Shown here piece after piece: positions 25,146 through 41,077 of a stretch of 64,000 nt of DNA; position 1 is the stretch's first letter, and the number at the start of each line of letters is the position of its first letter. This DNA comes from Boletus sp. NGJ (lineage: Eukaryota; Basidiomycota; Agaricomycetes; Boletales; Boletaceae). The stretch spans positions 124,001 through 188,000 of the forward strand of contig JAGTXK010000027.1 of NCBI GenBank assembly GCA_019096195.1, written 5' to 3'. The notes under the pieces were generated by a model. It worked only from the letters and a program-made list of their open reading frames with translations, was not told where the DNA came from and ran no database searches. A program made the position numbers and the translations under genes.

Positions 25146-25320
25146 TCGATTTTTCTTTATTGCTGCATTCGTGTCGTTTTGCATATGCATATTTTGTACT
25201 CGTCCAACTGTAACTGACATACTCGGGGGGTGCTACCGTTTATAGTAATGAATTAACACTCTTCTTTACGCTAGGTTTGCCAACCCTCACGTTCACCACG
25301 ACGAGCCGCACATTAGCACG

Positions 25321-26866
25321 ATGAGCGCCTCCACGAGTTCGAATGCCAGTGCTTCCAGTTCCCAGCCGAGAAAACCGAGTGTCATTATCACGATCGGGAT
25401 GGCGGGCGCGGGCAAGTCGACCTTTGTACAGCGCCTCAATTCCCATCTGCACAGTGTCAACCCCTCGCGGCCACCCTACATCCTCAATCTCGATCCCGCA
25501 GTTGCCCATGTCCCGTATGAACCCAACATTGACATTCGCGATACGGTGAATTACAAAGAGATCATGAAGCAGTGTGTGTCGCTGTTTTCCTTCAGGGGGT
25601 CCTTTTTCATGTGGCGAATAACGTCGTCCTGACAAGGTATAATTTGGGTCCCAACGGCGGGATCTTGACGGCGCTGAATTTGTTCACGACCAAGTTTGAT
25701 CAAGTGTTGGCGTTGGTGGAGAAGCGAGCCGAGGCCGTCGAGTGAGTCCTCTCTTAGGCACGGACTCGGGTCCTCATGCGGTGGTCGATAGCCATATCAT
25801 ACTCGACACGCCAGGTCAGATTGAGATCTTTACCTGGTCTGCATCAGGGGCTATCATTACCGATGCCGTCGCATCCTCATTTCCGACTGTCGTGGCGTAC
25901 ATTATCGACACCCCGCGGACAACAGCACCTGCGACGTTTATGTCAAACATGTTGTATGCTTGCAGGTACGCGCCCGTTTCTCATATTCTCGACGCACGTT
26001 CGTTGACTCGCTAACCATTTTCCCATTTTCCTCGGTTGTATTCTTTCTATGAATAGTATCATGTACAAGACGAAACTCCCGTTCATTCTCGTGTTTAACA
26101 AGACGGATGTGGCGTCACACGACTTTGCGATCGAATGGATGCAGGATTTTGAAGCGTTTCAGGCTGCGCTGGCATCACATTCGGGGTCGCGGGATGCGGA
26201 AGGGGAGCCGACGTACATGAATAGTTTGATGAATAGCATGAGTTTGGTTCTGGATGAATTTTACAAGCACCTCAAGGTAAGTTTTGAGGCTGGTTTTGGT
26301 CACGGGAAAATACCGATAACGATGTCGATGTCGTTAGGCTGTGGGTGTTTCTAGCATGACAGGTGATGGAATGGGTGGGTTCTTTGATGCCGTAGAGGAG
26401 TCCAGGGACACGTACGAGAAGTGAGCTGTCATTTTCCTTTTGTCATTCTTTTGCGCGAGTTTTGCTTTGCTTTGTTGGTGAGCATAAAGGGCCGCGTGAT
26501 TCATGTATCTCCGGAATCTAGGGAGTATCTTCCGGAACTTGCACGCGCCCGCGCTGCCCGCGAGAAATCGCTGCAGGATGTCAAAGAGGCATCGTTGAGC
26601 CAGTTCATGAGCGATCTTGCCGTGGATCGTGCCAAGAATCCGAGCGCTGCGCTGAATGACCGATGGGAATCGGAGGAAGAGAACGATGGCGAGGAGGAGG
26701 ACCTGGACGTTGACATTATCGATCAAAGTGAGTGGTGACAGTATTTTTCGCACTATGTGCCAGGACTGATGCGGTGATAGGCGAGGAGCCCTGGCCGGGG
26801 CAGTACATTGATGTCACGCGGATGCGACGGCAGGATGAGCAGATAAACTGGCCGAGACCGGCATGA
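25321..26866 (+). CDS. GPN1: GPN-loop GTPase 1 (RNA polymerase II nuclear import)
   Basis: GPN1 (yeast Npa3) is a cytosolic GTPase needed to assemble and import RNA polymerase II. Seven exons (25321-25571, 25637-25741, 25792-25965, 26057-26276, 26338-26420, 26522-26727, 26781-26866) give 374 residues, with phases matching. After a Ser-rich start come the P-loop GMAGAGKST, the family-defining GPN motif in [12 protein letters not shown], the G3-type [16 protein letters not shown], and NKTD. The C-terminal part is charged ([17 protein letters not shown]) and ends [14 protein letters not shown], as in other members. The exon 2/3 join ([10 protein letters not shown]) is supported by phase and by the conserved motif. 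Only 175 bp separate it from SAC3. Confidence 0.93.
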
Positions 26867-27259
26867 GGAGAAGTGAGAGACTTTTTCTCCGGTATGTGTG
26901 GTGTTCGCATCCGAGTATTTTGTGTTGTCTCACTTGCCCGCCGAGGGAGTGGTCACACGTGTATGGGGGCAAGTTAAAAGTTGTACGTAGTGGTTGTGGG
27001 TTCAAACATGACGCGTTAAGAGATGATGGGAATGCTTTTTATTGGCCTTGACGACGACGAGCCGGACCGAGTAAGAGAGCGGTTTCGATATGCCATGTAT
27101 AAAACGGGGGCAAGGATCAATTCAAGCCAGTTTGACTCTAGTTCGGCTCACTTGACCACCCGTATTTAGCGTTCACCATTCGAATACATTATCCTCTTTT
27201 TTCCTTCCCGCATCATCACCGCTCTCTTCGTCGCACTTTTGGTCCTCCTTTTTGATCAT
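26867..27259. other. Intergenic, GPN1 to Cdk1
   Basis: About 390 bp. C/T-rich sequence from 27180 to 27250 lies just ahead of the Cdk1 ATG. No other feature is recognised. Confidence 0.45.
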
Positions 27260-28963
<1,704 letters not shown>

Positions 28964-29250
28964 GAGAGGGGAGCTCGCGCATTCTGTTACTAGTCTATTC
29001 GGTGTTAGAGTACGCACAATGTTCTAGTATGTACGCATTTTGTTCGAGGAACTAGCGGAGAGCTGGCCGGAGTTGTTGCTATGAATGGACTGGTGGCCGG
29101 TGACACGCGCCAGTGATAAAGGCAGCGCATTGCCATTTAGTCACAGCTCCAGTCACTCGCCATTTCTCATTCTCCCCCTCACATCCATCCAGCCAGCTCT
29201 CCTCTCCAAATTTTTGTCGATAATCCATCACTTCTTGATCTTTGCTCCCC

Positions 29251-31671
29251 ATGGACGACGACGTCCAGTATCTCGGTACAAAGCTAGCCGCCCCAGAACC
29301 CCTGGACGACCCCTGTGAAGCACACCGCTCGGTTACGGGCATGTCGTCTCTCTCCATCTGCCTCGAGGACCCCGCTCACATCCCTCATCCACAGGAATCA
29401 CCCTGCACGTTGAAAAATGCGGTGAGAGGCCTGCTCATAACCTCACCTTTTACCGCGCCTGCTCGGGCTATGTCAACATCGGGCGGAAATCGGGATCCGA
29501 TGATAGGTCGATGCGACGAGAAAACGACGATCATAACGCCGTGTTTACATGCCAGGTCGTCAGTGCGAGGCATGCCAAGCTCGTCCTTTCGGACAGCGGA
29601 CAGGTATTGTTTTCTATCGACGACATGTGCGAGCACTGAAGCTGTACGGGATCATGTTACTAGGTTTACATAGTCGACCTTCACTCACGCCATGGAACGC
29701 ATCTTTTGCGGCGTGGCGAAGCGACGGCGAGAATGCTCCAAGCCGAAGTCGAAACGTTGCTCGCCGATGGCGATGTCCTTACGTTTGGCAAGGTGGTCGG
29801 CGCTGGTTCATATCATGTCTCTCCTGTTACGGTTCGCGTGGAGTTGTTAAGCGGCCGCTCGTCTTTTGAGCCATCTGCGGACTACGCGCTAACTATTTTG
29901 AATCCTCCGAGCCCAGTATCCTCCAGGCCGCGTAAACTGAGCTCGGGTCGCTATGGGCTCATCTCTGCTTGCTGTATGGAGTCCGATTCCCCGCAATCTT
30001 CTTCCTCCATCTCTGTCTCCTCCGATGCTGTGTCTTCGGCATCAGAGCAGGAGTCGGATGTGGAAGACGAACACTTCTGCGTCCCCGCCCTCCTTCGGGA
30101 CGGTCAGGGGATGTCGTCAGTTAAGATTCCGGCATTCCGCAGTTTCATCCGAGAGATTTACCACAATACTGCCTCGCACTCGCCTGTCATCCCAGATGTA
30201 CCGGATGTGCCTTTAGAGGATGCTCCTGGCACACCCTCCACTGCTGCTGCTGTCAGCCATCTATCCCCTGTCATCGTCCCCAAGTCGCGCTCTCATTCAC
30301 CAATGCAGGTGGCTATGACTCCATCCCCACCCCCTGAGACGCAGCAATCAGAGCCTGCTGTCATTGGCGCATGGCCTGTGTCCAGACCTGAGTCCCCCCG
30401 GCATTCATCGCTCGAGATGGAAACAGGGCGGTCGGAGGCACCGCCGGCGCCTGAGCTAGACCGTCAACCTGAGCCAATCCCTGCTCAGCCATCTAGTCAG
30501 ACTAGAGTCACACCTGATGCGCTCATTGAGCTGATGCACCGCCTTCCCCCACCACCGCCCTTTTTCCCAATTGGCGGGCCGTTTAGCAACTCTATCGCGT
30601 CTGACTTTGGGCTTCCGTCCGCCCCGCATCCCCCACCGCCCCCTCCACCGCCACATCGCATGCCTCCTTTCCATCCTTTACACAAAGTTGTGACAGAGTG
30701 TGTCAGCTCTGAAATCAAAGGGTCTCTTAAAAGTGCTGAGGCAGGTTGTATCCGCCGTCCTGCAAACTTTTTCCTGATGAGCTTTTTTAAAGGACCGTAT
30801 CACCACTTTGCAGGAGAGCATCAGCGAACTCAAATCTCGCCAATCCGTGACCGAAGAAGACGTGGTGGATCTTCAGAGTCACTGTGAGATGCTGGAGCCC
30901 GAGTCAGAACGCTTACTCTGCCGCATCACTGCGGCGGAACGCAACATTGCATCCTTGTCCACGCTCCAGAGCCAGATGACTGTGTTGCAAAACCAGGTGA
31001 CGACATTCCGTGAGAGGCTGGATGCACCGGAGCCCAAGCCTGTTGAGACCCCGATGGATGACGTTCGGGCCTGCGCGGACGCCTTGAACAATCTCGTGTC
31101 TGGTGTGTTGCATTCGTTAGTTCGTGTCAACAACTGATGTATGTGCCTCATAGAAATGAGACTGTTGCACGAAGACGTGGAGAAGCGAATAGAAGCCAAG
31201 ATGGAGGTGATCCAGAGTGCGCGCACAGAGGCATTGGATGCGTTGAAGGAGGTGGCTGTCGAAGCTAAGGTTGTTTTTCGCCTTGATATCTTTTCGAGAC
31301 TGATCATAATCTGATGATGTACAATCTAGTCTGCGAGGTCCTCGAAACGAAAACGCGATGATGCGGAGGCAGAAGAAGAAACGCATGTGGTCTTTGCGCC
31401 TCTTACTTGCAATCCGCTCTTTGTTGTGGATAAAGCCCTCGTGTCCGAGGTGCCCGTTCCCGAAGTTCCCGTTCCCGAAGTTCCCGTTCCCGAAGTTCCA
31501 GTTCCTCCTTCCATTCCCGACCTTCCCAAAGTGTCTGCGCCTGAGGTCCCAGTCGTCCAGCACGCTCGACCCAAGAAGCGCGCTCGGACGGCCATGCACA
31601 CGGTCGCACATACAGCAGCGGCAATGGCGATTGGTGCAGCTGCCGCATGGTCTGCATTGGCGTTTTCCTGA
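29251..31671 (+). CDS. FHA-domain protein with coiled coil and hydrophobic C-terminal tail
   Basis: FHA domains bind phosphothreonine. Exons 29251-29275, 29395-29603, 29664-~30700, ~30793-31123, 31154-31269 and 31330-31671. The join 29275/29395 makes the first FHA strand (ITLHVEK). The domain then reads GYVNIGRKSG, FTCQVVSARHAKLVLSDSGQ and HSRHGTHL, covering the GR, SxxH and NG-like positions. A long Pro/Ser-rich, acidic middle contains poly-Pro runs (PPPPPPPPH). A helical segment follows (LQSQMTVLQNQVTTFRERLD; LLHEDVEKRIEAKMEVIQ), then a basic SKRKRDD patch, four EVPVP repeats and a short hydrophobic tail (AAAMAIGAAAAWSALAFS). The layout recalls SLMAP/Far9-Far10 proteins, but that is inference. 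The intron near 30700-30792 could not be fixed by eye. Confidence 0.65.
31447..31506 (+). repeat. Four 15-bp tandem repeats encoding EVPVP
   Basis: Four direct copies of a 15-bp unit (GARGTKCCMGTTCCY form) lie in frame in the FHA protein and encode EVPVP four times. The middle two are identical in sequence, suggesting recent slippage. Confidence 0.9.
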
Positions 31672-32205
31672 AGATAAAGACCAGGTTTTGGTCGTTTGAT
31701 GTGCCCAAAGACAAACCATCTTTTGTCCGTTTGATGTGTTCTTCCCACGAGGTGTATGTAATGTACCTACTTTTCAACTTTTTTCTTTCTTACTTTTGTG
31801 TTCTTTCATCGTTCGAGGTGTGAACATGTACAAGCATCGTGGTAGGATGTATAGCTGCGTGGATGAGCAATGTATGTGATACACAATCTCGTTTGTTCAA
31901 AGGTGTGAAATGAACACTAGATGAAGTGCCATCGAGTTGAGAGCCACTCCTTGCGCTCACCGGGGATGAAAAGTTGGCAGAGAACCTCATGATGCAACGC
32001 ATATCTTATCAGGGCAAGGTCAATCTGATTTCATGCAGAACAGTTCCTGCATCGAAGTTCTTGATATTTAGTGTCAATCTCAGGATAGCGCACAAGACAC
32101 TGCTTGGGATAGTCGTATCCCTTTGAAACAGGAACAGTTACATAGGAATCCCCAAGACAGATAAGTTGCGGTCAACTGCAGCCTGTGCGACAAATAGGAT
32201 GGGTC
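31672..32205. other. Intergenic, FHA gene to seven-TM pseudogene
   Basis: About 530 bp with no assignable gene. Sequence near its right end starts to resemble that upstream of the second seven-TM copy. Confidence 0.4.
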
Positions 32206-33395
32206 ATGTCAGTTATGGTGAGGGCATGATACTTGTAAGACAAAAGGTCGATTCATCATGCCTCCGTTCGCTAGATTCGCCGATACCGTCCGACCAAGTC
32301 TGTCAACGCCACACACGGGATTCATTTCCTCATCGCGGGCGTCGTCTCTGGGTTTCCATGCCATCATTCATCCTGAGCTGAACTCCCTCATGGTCTCGCA
32401 TACATTCCTGATGCCTCTCCTCATCTCACTGTTCTACTACTCCTCCCGGTAGAGTCACCGGAAGGTTAACTTCATCCTCGATGTAGCAGCCATTTTGCTC
32501 GCTTTCGTGGTGGGTGTGCCCTCTGATGGAGTCCCACCCGCGCGAGAAAAGCTGATCAAATGGAATCCGCACACAAATTCATTCCATATTGGAACCCTTG
32601 AATCCGTGGCCTACCCTGGTGCATTGTTTACCGGTGGTCCTTTGGTTGCTCGTCTCTTTATAACCTCGCTATTGGATTCATCGGCGTCTGGAAATCTGTC
32701 GACCTCGCCTTGCTCATTCGCGCCGTGAACTCCGTCTATCCACTCGTGTAGCTTGGTCCGATACGCTTTTCCCTCCTTACTGCGACCCTGGTCCTCGGAT
32801 CCTGAAGCTTGCTTGCGTCATCAACCTCATCGTATTCACCAAAGTCTTGGTTAACACTATGGACGGACCTAACGCTATTGCAATGACGGAAATCGTGTTC
32901 GCTTCAACTCCCTACCTAAAAAGCGAGCGGACCGCTTAGATGTCAGATAACATGTGAGTATTGATGTTCTCAGATCTCATCAGCCAATTTGCACCGTCTT
33001 CATCGTTTTACTTGTAGATTAGGTATCTCTTCTATTCCTTTGGAGAATATATGAGTAGCTAATTAAACGGATCACGAGTAACTCTAGCAAAGGTAATTGT
33101 ATATATACATATACATATTCCATTTCTCGACATTCAACCTCACTGATCAAATTTGCCTCTCCATTTTCTCGGTGTCTAGTGACGTCACAAACCTCATCGT
33201 ACCAGCCATGATTGTTCAATTCGTCTCCATCTACCGCAATGTCAACACGCTGGTCCTGGACCATCTCATACTCGTGAACGCCATGTTTACCACCTTTGGT
33301 GTCATCTTCGCCACTGTGTGAGCTGGCAGCACCAATCGACGAGAAGCGGGGCTTCAAGACTCGAAACACACAACAACCACACTTGAAGCCACCTG
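32206..33395 (+). pseudogene. Decayed copy of the seven-TM protein gene at 41078-42342
   Basis: Sequence from about 32206 matches the region 40955-42215 in the same orientation, starting with a shared stretch upstream (GTTATGGTGAGGGCATGATA) and going through most exons. Lesions relative to the other copy: the start ATG at the position of 41078 is lost; a CAG codon has become TAG (32450-32452); about 10 bp including the donor of intron 1 are deleted near 32530; the exon around 32660 is out of frame; part of the segment encoding ALAQRIRTL is deleted near 33185; and a TGG codon is TGA (33319-33321). Membrane-span remnants are still readable, such as SLMVSHTFLMPLLISLFYYS. It cannot make the full protein as read. 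Confidence 0.8.
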
Positions 33396-34647
33396 ATGCC
33401 TATCTTCGCAGTTGGAGATAGAAGCACAGTGATTCAGTCTGTGATGATGACAAGTTCAGCTTCGAGTCCACGACCAGCTTGCGCAGTGAAAAGGCGAGTA
33501 AATAGAGGGTAGTGAGGCAACGTCGCACACTCTCAGGTTCCGCCTGGTCCGACGCATAGTTTATGAAGGGGCAAGCTATTCATTTTGGATCGGGTTCGTC
33601 CCCTGTATAGTTTGTGAAAATCATTGCTCACGGGCTCGTCGTTCTTATTCGACTCACACTGGTTCGCGATTGTGTGGCTTGATTCAATTTCAACGTTCAT
33701 TTCCGTGCCTCTGCTTTCGGTTTTGGAGTGGGAACTGGCACGAGCCAAACTGCACGAAGGCCAGTGTGGAATTGCTCGTCAAAATACTGCGTGACGCAGT
33801 CTCCGAAAGGCAAACCAAAGAGTCCGGGGAAAGCTCTGCCACGATCCGATTCCGGAGCCCGTTGAATGTCACCTGGCTTGACAAGATTCTGACGGTCATA
33901 GTAGTTGGTTACCCTAACCCTGTGGTGGTGGTGGCGTAGCGCGATAAACGAAATGAATCCCCAACGCAGCTCAGAGGTCCCAAAGGCCAAATAAAGACTC
34001 TCCCCAGAAGCAAATCAGCGGCGGAACAAGTCACAAAAAACTCTCCGAAAAACCATTTTCGAAAAGTCGCCCTCCTCCTCCTCCACTGCCCCAGATACGA
34101 ACTACGCCACACACAACCAAGCGAGACAGTTCGCCCCCTTGTTATCGGACCCGAAGTGCATCCCGCACACCCTACAGTTCCTACGCGAGACAAGACGCTT
34201 CTCCGAGCAATACGGGGACCTTACCCCACCCAAACCTCGTCTGACTCGTCAGTAGACGCCTCAAGGCACACACCTCAACCACTACATACGTACCACACCA
34301 CCTAGTGCCCCGGATCAGCACTCACGACCCATCACGCGGTAGCCACACGCAGGCTTCGCTCCTTTTCCGGAGCCGTTTTCATAGATAACATATAGATTCC
34401 ATACTACACACCGAGCAGTCATGTATAACCAGTAGCTACTGTCCGACATAGGGCCACCGCCCTGCAGGACAACAAACACGGAAATAATACTAATAATAAT
34501 AATAATGACGGACAGGCCATTGTCGATGTCGATTGTAACTACTTACAATACAGTATTGCAACATGTCGTGCGGACCTAATAGATTTCAAGACTGAAAGTA
34601 AGCAGCTTTTTAACGATAATCATAACGGGCATTGCCATGTTTCCAAG
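33396..34647. other. 1.25 kb without an assignable gene
   Basis: Overlapping open frames on both strands at 33670-34190 (60-97 codons each) carry no family motif and look like chance or a degraded repeat. A TAA microsatellite lies at 34491-34506. No transposon terminal repeats were recognised by eye, though a remnant cannot be excluded next to the tRNA gene. Confidence 0.35.
34491..34506. repeat. TAA trinucleotide microsatellite
   Basis: Five perfect copies of TAA plus one base occur in AT-rich sequence about 140 bp upstream of tRNA-Glu. Confidence 0.8.
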
Positions 34648-34733
34648 TCGGATATGGTGTAACGGCTAACATGGCTGTCTTTCAAGGGACACCCTGATCA
34701 CAGCAGCCCCGGGTTCGACTCCCGGTATCCGAA
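34648..34733 (+). tRNA. tRNA-Glu(UUC) with a 14-nt intron
   Basis: The acceptor TCGGATA pairs with TATCCGA, followed by discriminator A. The D arm region is GGTGTAACGGCTAACAT, the anticodon stem GCTGT pairs with ACAGC, and the T arm CCGGG-TTCGACT-CCCGG is perfect. The anticodon loop starts C-T-TTC-A, giving UUC (glutamate). Twenty-one nucleotides lie between the stem strands, so the intron is about 14 nt, in the usual place after position 37. A run of seven T (34736-34742) follows as terminator. Confidence 0.92.
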
Positions 34734-36027
34734 CATTTTTTTGTTGTGCTTTCGTGCGCCGGCATGGCCCCGAGTCGGCGACATGTCAGACCTTGAAGTA
34801 GATTTTATACGTAGACGGTTGACTACCACTAGATTCATCACGGCGTCCTTGAATTCATGATCCCGCTTGGTAGATGACTTCATTCCCCTAACCTGCACAA
34901 TCGCGGACCACAATTAGGCGTGTCTCAGCTATTTCGACAGACCAAGAGGTAACGGGTCAATATGGTATAACACGACTCGCCAGCATCCGTGGCAAAGCCT
35001 GCTACGTTTTGGACAAGCCGCCACTGGAGCACACCGAGATCTAAGAGAGATTCTCTCGACAATCGCTCAAAACCGCGGAAAAGTGAAGAAGGTTCAATAG
35101 TGGTGTCGTCCGATAGAATGGATTGTAAACACAGATTTAGGGAACGAACAGCACAGTTGACACAAATGTCCGATATGATAATCGCAGTCCTCTGCCAGCA
35201 CATCCGACAACCGTAGACACATGATTTTTCCCACAACACAATTACCGATACACCGCACGTCACGTCGGCATGGATCTGGAGTACGTCGTATAAAATGGAG
35301 GATGAACTTGCTGTCGTAGAATATCCGAACGCAAATAGTGGTACGATTTGGGGTGCAACAGGGTGTAGTTTGACGTAGTAACTCATTCTCGGACTGAAAA
35401 CGCGATTGCTCGTGTGAAGCACCGAGATCAGCTCTTACGCAACGAAATCCAGTCACGGCCTACGTTTGATATCGAAACTTACATCGGTGACTAAACCGTC
35501 ACTCTTCCGTTCCGCCGAAAGCATCGCGCGAGGTAAACCATCCTGGAAAGACACGTTGCACCGCGCCGCGGCATTAGGGGACACCAGACATCGAAGTACT
35601 ACGGTCTCATCAAAACGGCCATAAACCCCATTACCATTGAGAAACATGGTGAGGAATCACTGCAGACAAACAAACGAAGGGAGAGAGACAGAAGGGAGGA
35701 GTTCTCGCCCATAGATACTGATTATAAATCTAAGACGACGAACAAGACGAAAAAAAGGATCCGACATCCAAAAGATCGCGAGACGTATAGCGGGAATATG
35801 CAAACGACACCCAATTAGACTAAAGGAGACACCAGATCCAAGTCTCAGTGCAGCCAAGAGTGTAGCGTACAAATCCCTGCCAAAAAAAATTTAAACCCAC
35901 TACTTACGTAGCGGGAATAATACTCGTCTCCGTCCCAATCTCTATAATCCATAGTATTGCTGAAACAGTGGTTAAATTATGTCCAGTCCGTGTGATATAG
36001 TTTGACGACCAGTGATCACTCAAAATA
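34734..36027. other. 1.3 kb without an assignable gene
   Basis: Holds the T-run terminator of tRNA-Glu at 34736-34742. A 165-codon open frame on the minus strand (34925-35422) has an irregular composition, many Cys, and overlaps another frame; no motif is recognised. Other minus-strand frames at 35453-35872 are equally anonymous. The stretch could be a decayed mobile element, but I see no terminal repeats or transposase/polymerase motifs. Confidence 0.35.
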
Positions 36028-38479
<2,452 letters not shown>

Positions 38480-38946
38480 GGTGGGCGGTCGTTGGGACGT
38501 CCACAATTGCCGGGTCTCGCAACGTGGCTCACAACTAGATAATAAATAGTGCCAGCTGTCATTTGTTGCCGCGCTTCTATTAATTGCTGTACTTTCGTTC
38601 CAGTGATACAATGGCGAGTTATCTAGGTGCAGGCGTGTAACTACTACTACATAATAGTGGCGGACACCACTGTCATGTCCTGCGTCCTCGTTGTAGGCTT
38701 CGCTACGTACTTACTGATCATCGACGAGTGTCGTTAGGGGGAAGAATGTCTCCTGGGCCATTGATTATTGTAATGAATGGGATTGCAGGAGCGTTGAATG
38801 AGGCTCTGTCGCTCTCCCATCTTCTAAAGATGTCAAGCTACCAAGTGCACCATTAATATTGTCACACGTGCAGATGTCACAGCTTAGTCAGCCGTGTCCC
38901 AAAGCGAACTGCGACGCACGTACTACATACATCTCTCGACGCAACC
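38480..38946. promoter_or_regulatory. Bidirectional intergenic region, GH47 / NSE3
   Basis: These 467 bp separate the divergent start codons of the mannosidase (38479, minus) and Nse3 (38947, plus) and must contain both promoters. No specific motif was identified. Confidence 0.5.
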
Positions 38947-40355
38947 ATGCCTCGCGCTGGACCGAGTCGAACTCAGCCTCAGCCCTCCCAGTACCACTCA
39001 CAACGCGTGCGGGGGCGGCGCGCGAACACAAATGATGGCGATGACAACGAGCATGACGCTCCCGAGATGGATCCAGAGGATGACATGAACGCTGACGCCA
39101 CACAAGCTAGAGGCGCAGATGCCGACGACGTGAGTCTGACGTGCCCCTGTTGCATCCCTTTGTTTCACACAGCTCGTCCACCAGCACCTCAACAAAAAAG
39201 CGCGCGATCTAGTCCGTCTCGCGCTCTTTACCGAACATAAACGCGTCCCCCTGCGTCGCGAAGACATCAACAAGAAAAGTATGCTCCACCCTCTCCATAC
39301 ATTCCACCTCACGAATGTGTTTCTAGTCCTTGGTTCACACACCCGCTCGTTCAATGCCGTGTTATTAAAGGCACAAGGCCTCCTACGTAAAACGTTTGCC
39401 ATGGAACTTGTTGAACTCCAAGCCCGCAACTACCGTGACCAAGATCCTGCCGAAGACCTCCAAAACGCCACCGGTGTCAAGAAAAGGGGTTCGTCGACCC
39501 CTCCCCTCCTCTTCCTCGTTCTAACTACCCCTCCTCTTCCAGCTACCGCGGCAGGCTCCAAAACGTACATCCTTCGCTCAATCTTGGATACGACCATCAT
39601 CGAACAAGCCGCCTTATCCCATGAACGACTCCTCGAAGAAGAACTTGCCGATGGCCCGGACAATGACGATGACGACGACGACATACCCCACAACTATGGT
39701 AGTGTCATCGCCTGGAGTACCGCCGATCAACTCGCTGCACTGGGTTTGCTCCACGTCATCCTCGCGCTCATCTTGGTTAATGGACGGGCCATTTCTGAAT
39801 GTACGTCTTTGCGTTGTCTGCTCGACCTTTGTTGACCGTAGGTGGTCCTGTCGTTTAGTGGACCTCAGAGCCAACCTAAAACGCCTCCGTATCTCGCCCA
39901 GCGGTACCATCCCCTCCAACGCCCAATCCACCCACCGCTCTATCCCGTTTGACACCTTCCTCCAACACCTCGTCCGACAAGGCTACCTCGACCGCGTCCG
40001 TCTCGGCGATACCAAATCTACGACGGGTAAACGCCGCGGACGGGTCTCTGCTACACAAGGGAACGGAAATGCCGAGGATAACCCGCAGGCATACGAATGG
40101 CGGTGGGGGAATCGGGCGCACGGTGAGGTTGGGGAGCGGGCGGTGGGGGAGTTTATGGGGGAGTTTATGGTCCAGCAAACGAGGGTGGCGGATGTGGAGG
40201 AGGAGGAGGAGGGTGCAGGTGCAGGTGCAGGTGCGAGTGGGGGCCGTCGACCGGGGAAACAAAAGCAAAAGGAAGGGGGAATGGAGAAGCGGTTGGAGAC
40301 GACAGTCAAGGCGATCGAGAGAGCTGCTGGAGGGAACTTGACGGACGTCAAGTGA
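38947..40355 (+). CDS. NSE3: Nse3/MAGE-domain subunit of the SMC5-SMC6 complex
   Basis: Nse3 binds DNA and, with Nse1 and Nse4, forms a subcomplex of SMC5/6 in DNA repair. Five exons (38947-39129, 39173-39278, 39327-39488, 39543-39800, 39859-40355) give 401 residues; introns are 43-58 bp and phases match. The N-terminal 60 residues are polar and acidic (DDNEHDAPEMDPEDDMN). The MAGE winged-helix core is recognisable: HQHLNKKARDLVRLALFTEH, then TYILRSILDTTIIEQAALSH, the stretch around LAALGLLHVILALILVNGRA, LDLRANLKRLRI and FDTFLQHLVRQGYLDRVRL. The C-terminus has acidic (VEEEEEGAGAGAGA) and basic (GRRPGKQKQKEG) low-complexity tails. Confidence 0.85.
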
Positions 40356-41077
40356 ACGACACAATTCATTGTTCGTACTACTTTACACTGGTACCCATTT
40401 CCGAAATACGGCTTACTTCAGATCTGCCGCTTAGCTCGACCTGTACAAGACACCGCTACGACGGTCTACTGATTTTCTGAAGAAAACGTCGAGACTCGAG
40501 AGGAACAACGAACACCGTCACTGCGCACCAGTCGCCAGCAGAAGTTGTACCAGTTCAACAGATCCTATAATCACTCTACCAAAATCACTCTATGCGCAAA
40601 CCTTGGCAAGCGATGCCTACGTCCGTCGTGCAAATCGTCAATGAGATGATTCCTGGGCGTTTTTCGGTGAAACGTTCCGTTTGACGTCGCCAAGCGGCAT
40701 CGTAGCGCAAGCTTGAGGTGGCGTGTATCCTCTGTTACACGGGCAGATAATCATGAATCATGATAAGTTGTTGAGCACAGATTCGTATGCGGCGGTCACC
40801 GGTCCCAACTGCTCGGCAAATAAGCGAGTCCTCCCACTGAAACGGGGTCACCGGCATCGTTGGCAGAGTGCGTGTGTCGGTCATCTCATTTGAGTCTATC
40901 ATCAATCTGTTTCGAACAATTCGGTGGCAGAGAACTTGTATTGCCCATACATATGTGTCAGTTATGGTGAGGGCATGATACTTAAGTCTCATTTGATTCC
41001 TTCTCGACCGAACAGGATACTTGTAGGACAAAAGTTCGACTTGTCTTGTCTCTGTTCGCTAGATTCGATACCCAACT
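40356..41077. other. Intergenic, NSE3 to seven-TM gene
   Basis: About 720 bp. The last 120 bp (from about 40955) are duplicated upstream of the pseudogene at 32206, so the duplication took in the promoter. Nothing else is recognised. Confidence 0.5.

Noticed and set aside
31447-31506. CRISPR-like array
   Set aside because: The 15-bp units are contiguous without spacers and encode an in-frame peptide repeat in a eukaryotic gene.
34925-35422. 165-codon minus-strand frame near tRNA-Glu, first thought to be a retroelement piece
   Set aside because: No reverse transcriptase, integrase or transposase motif and no terminal repeats could be found by eye.
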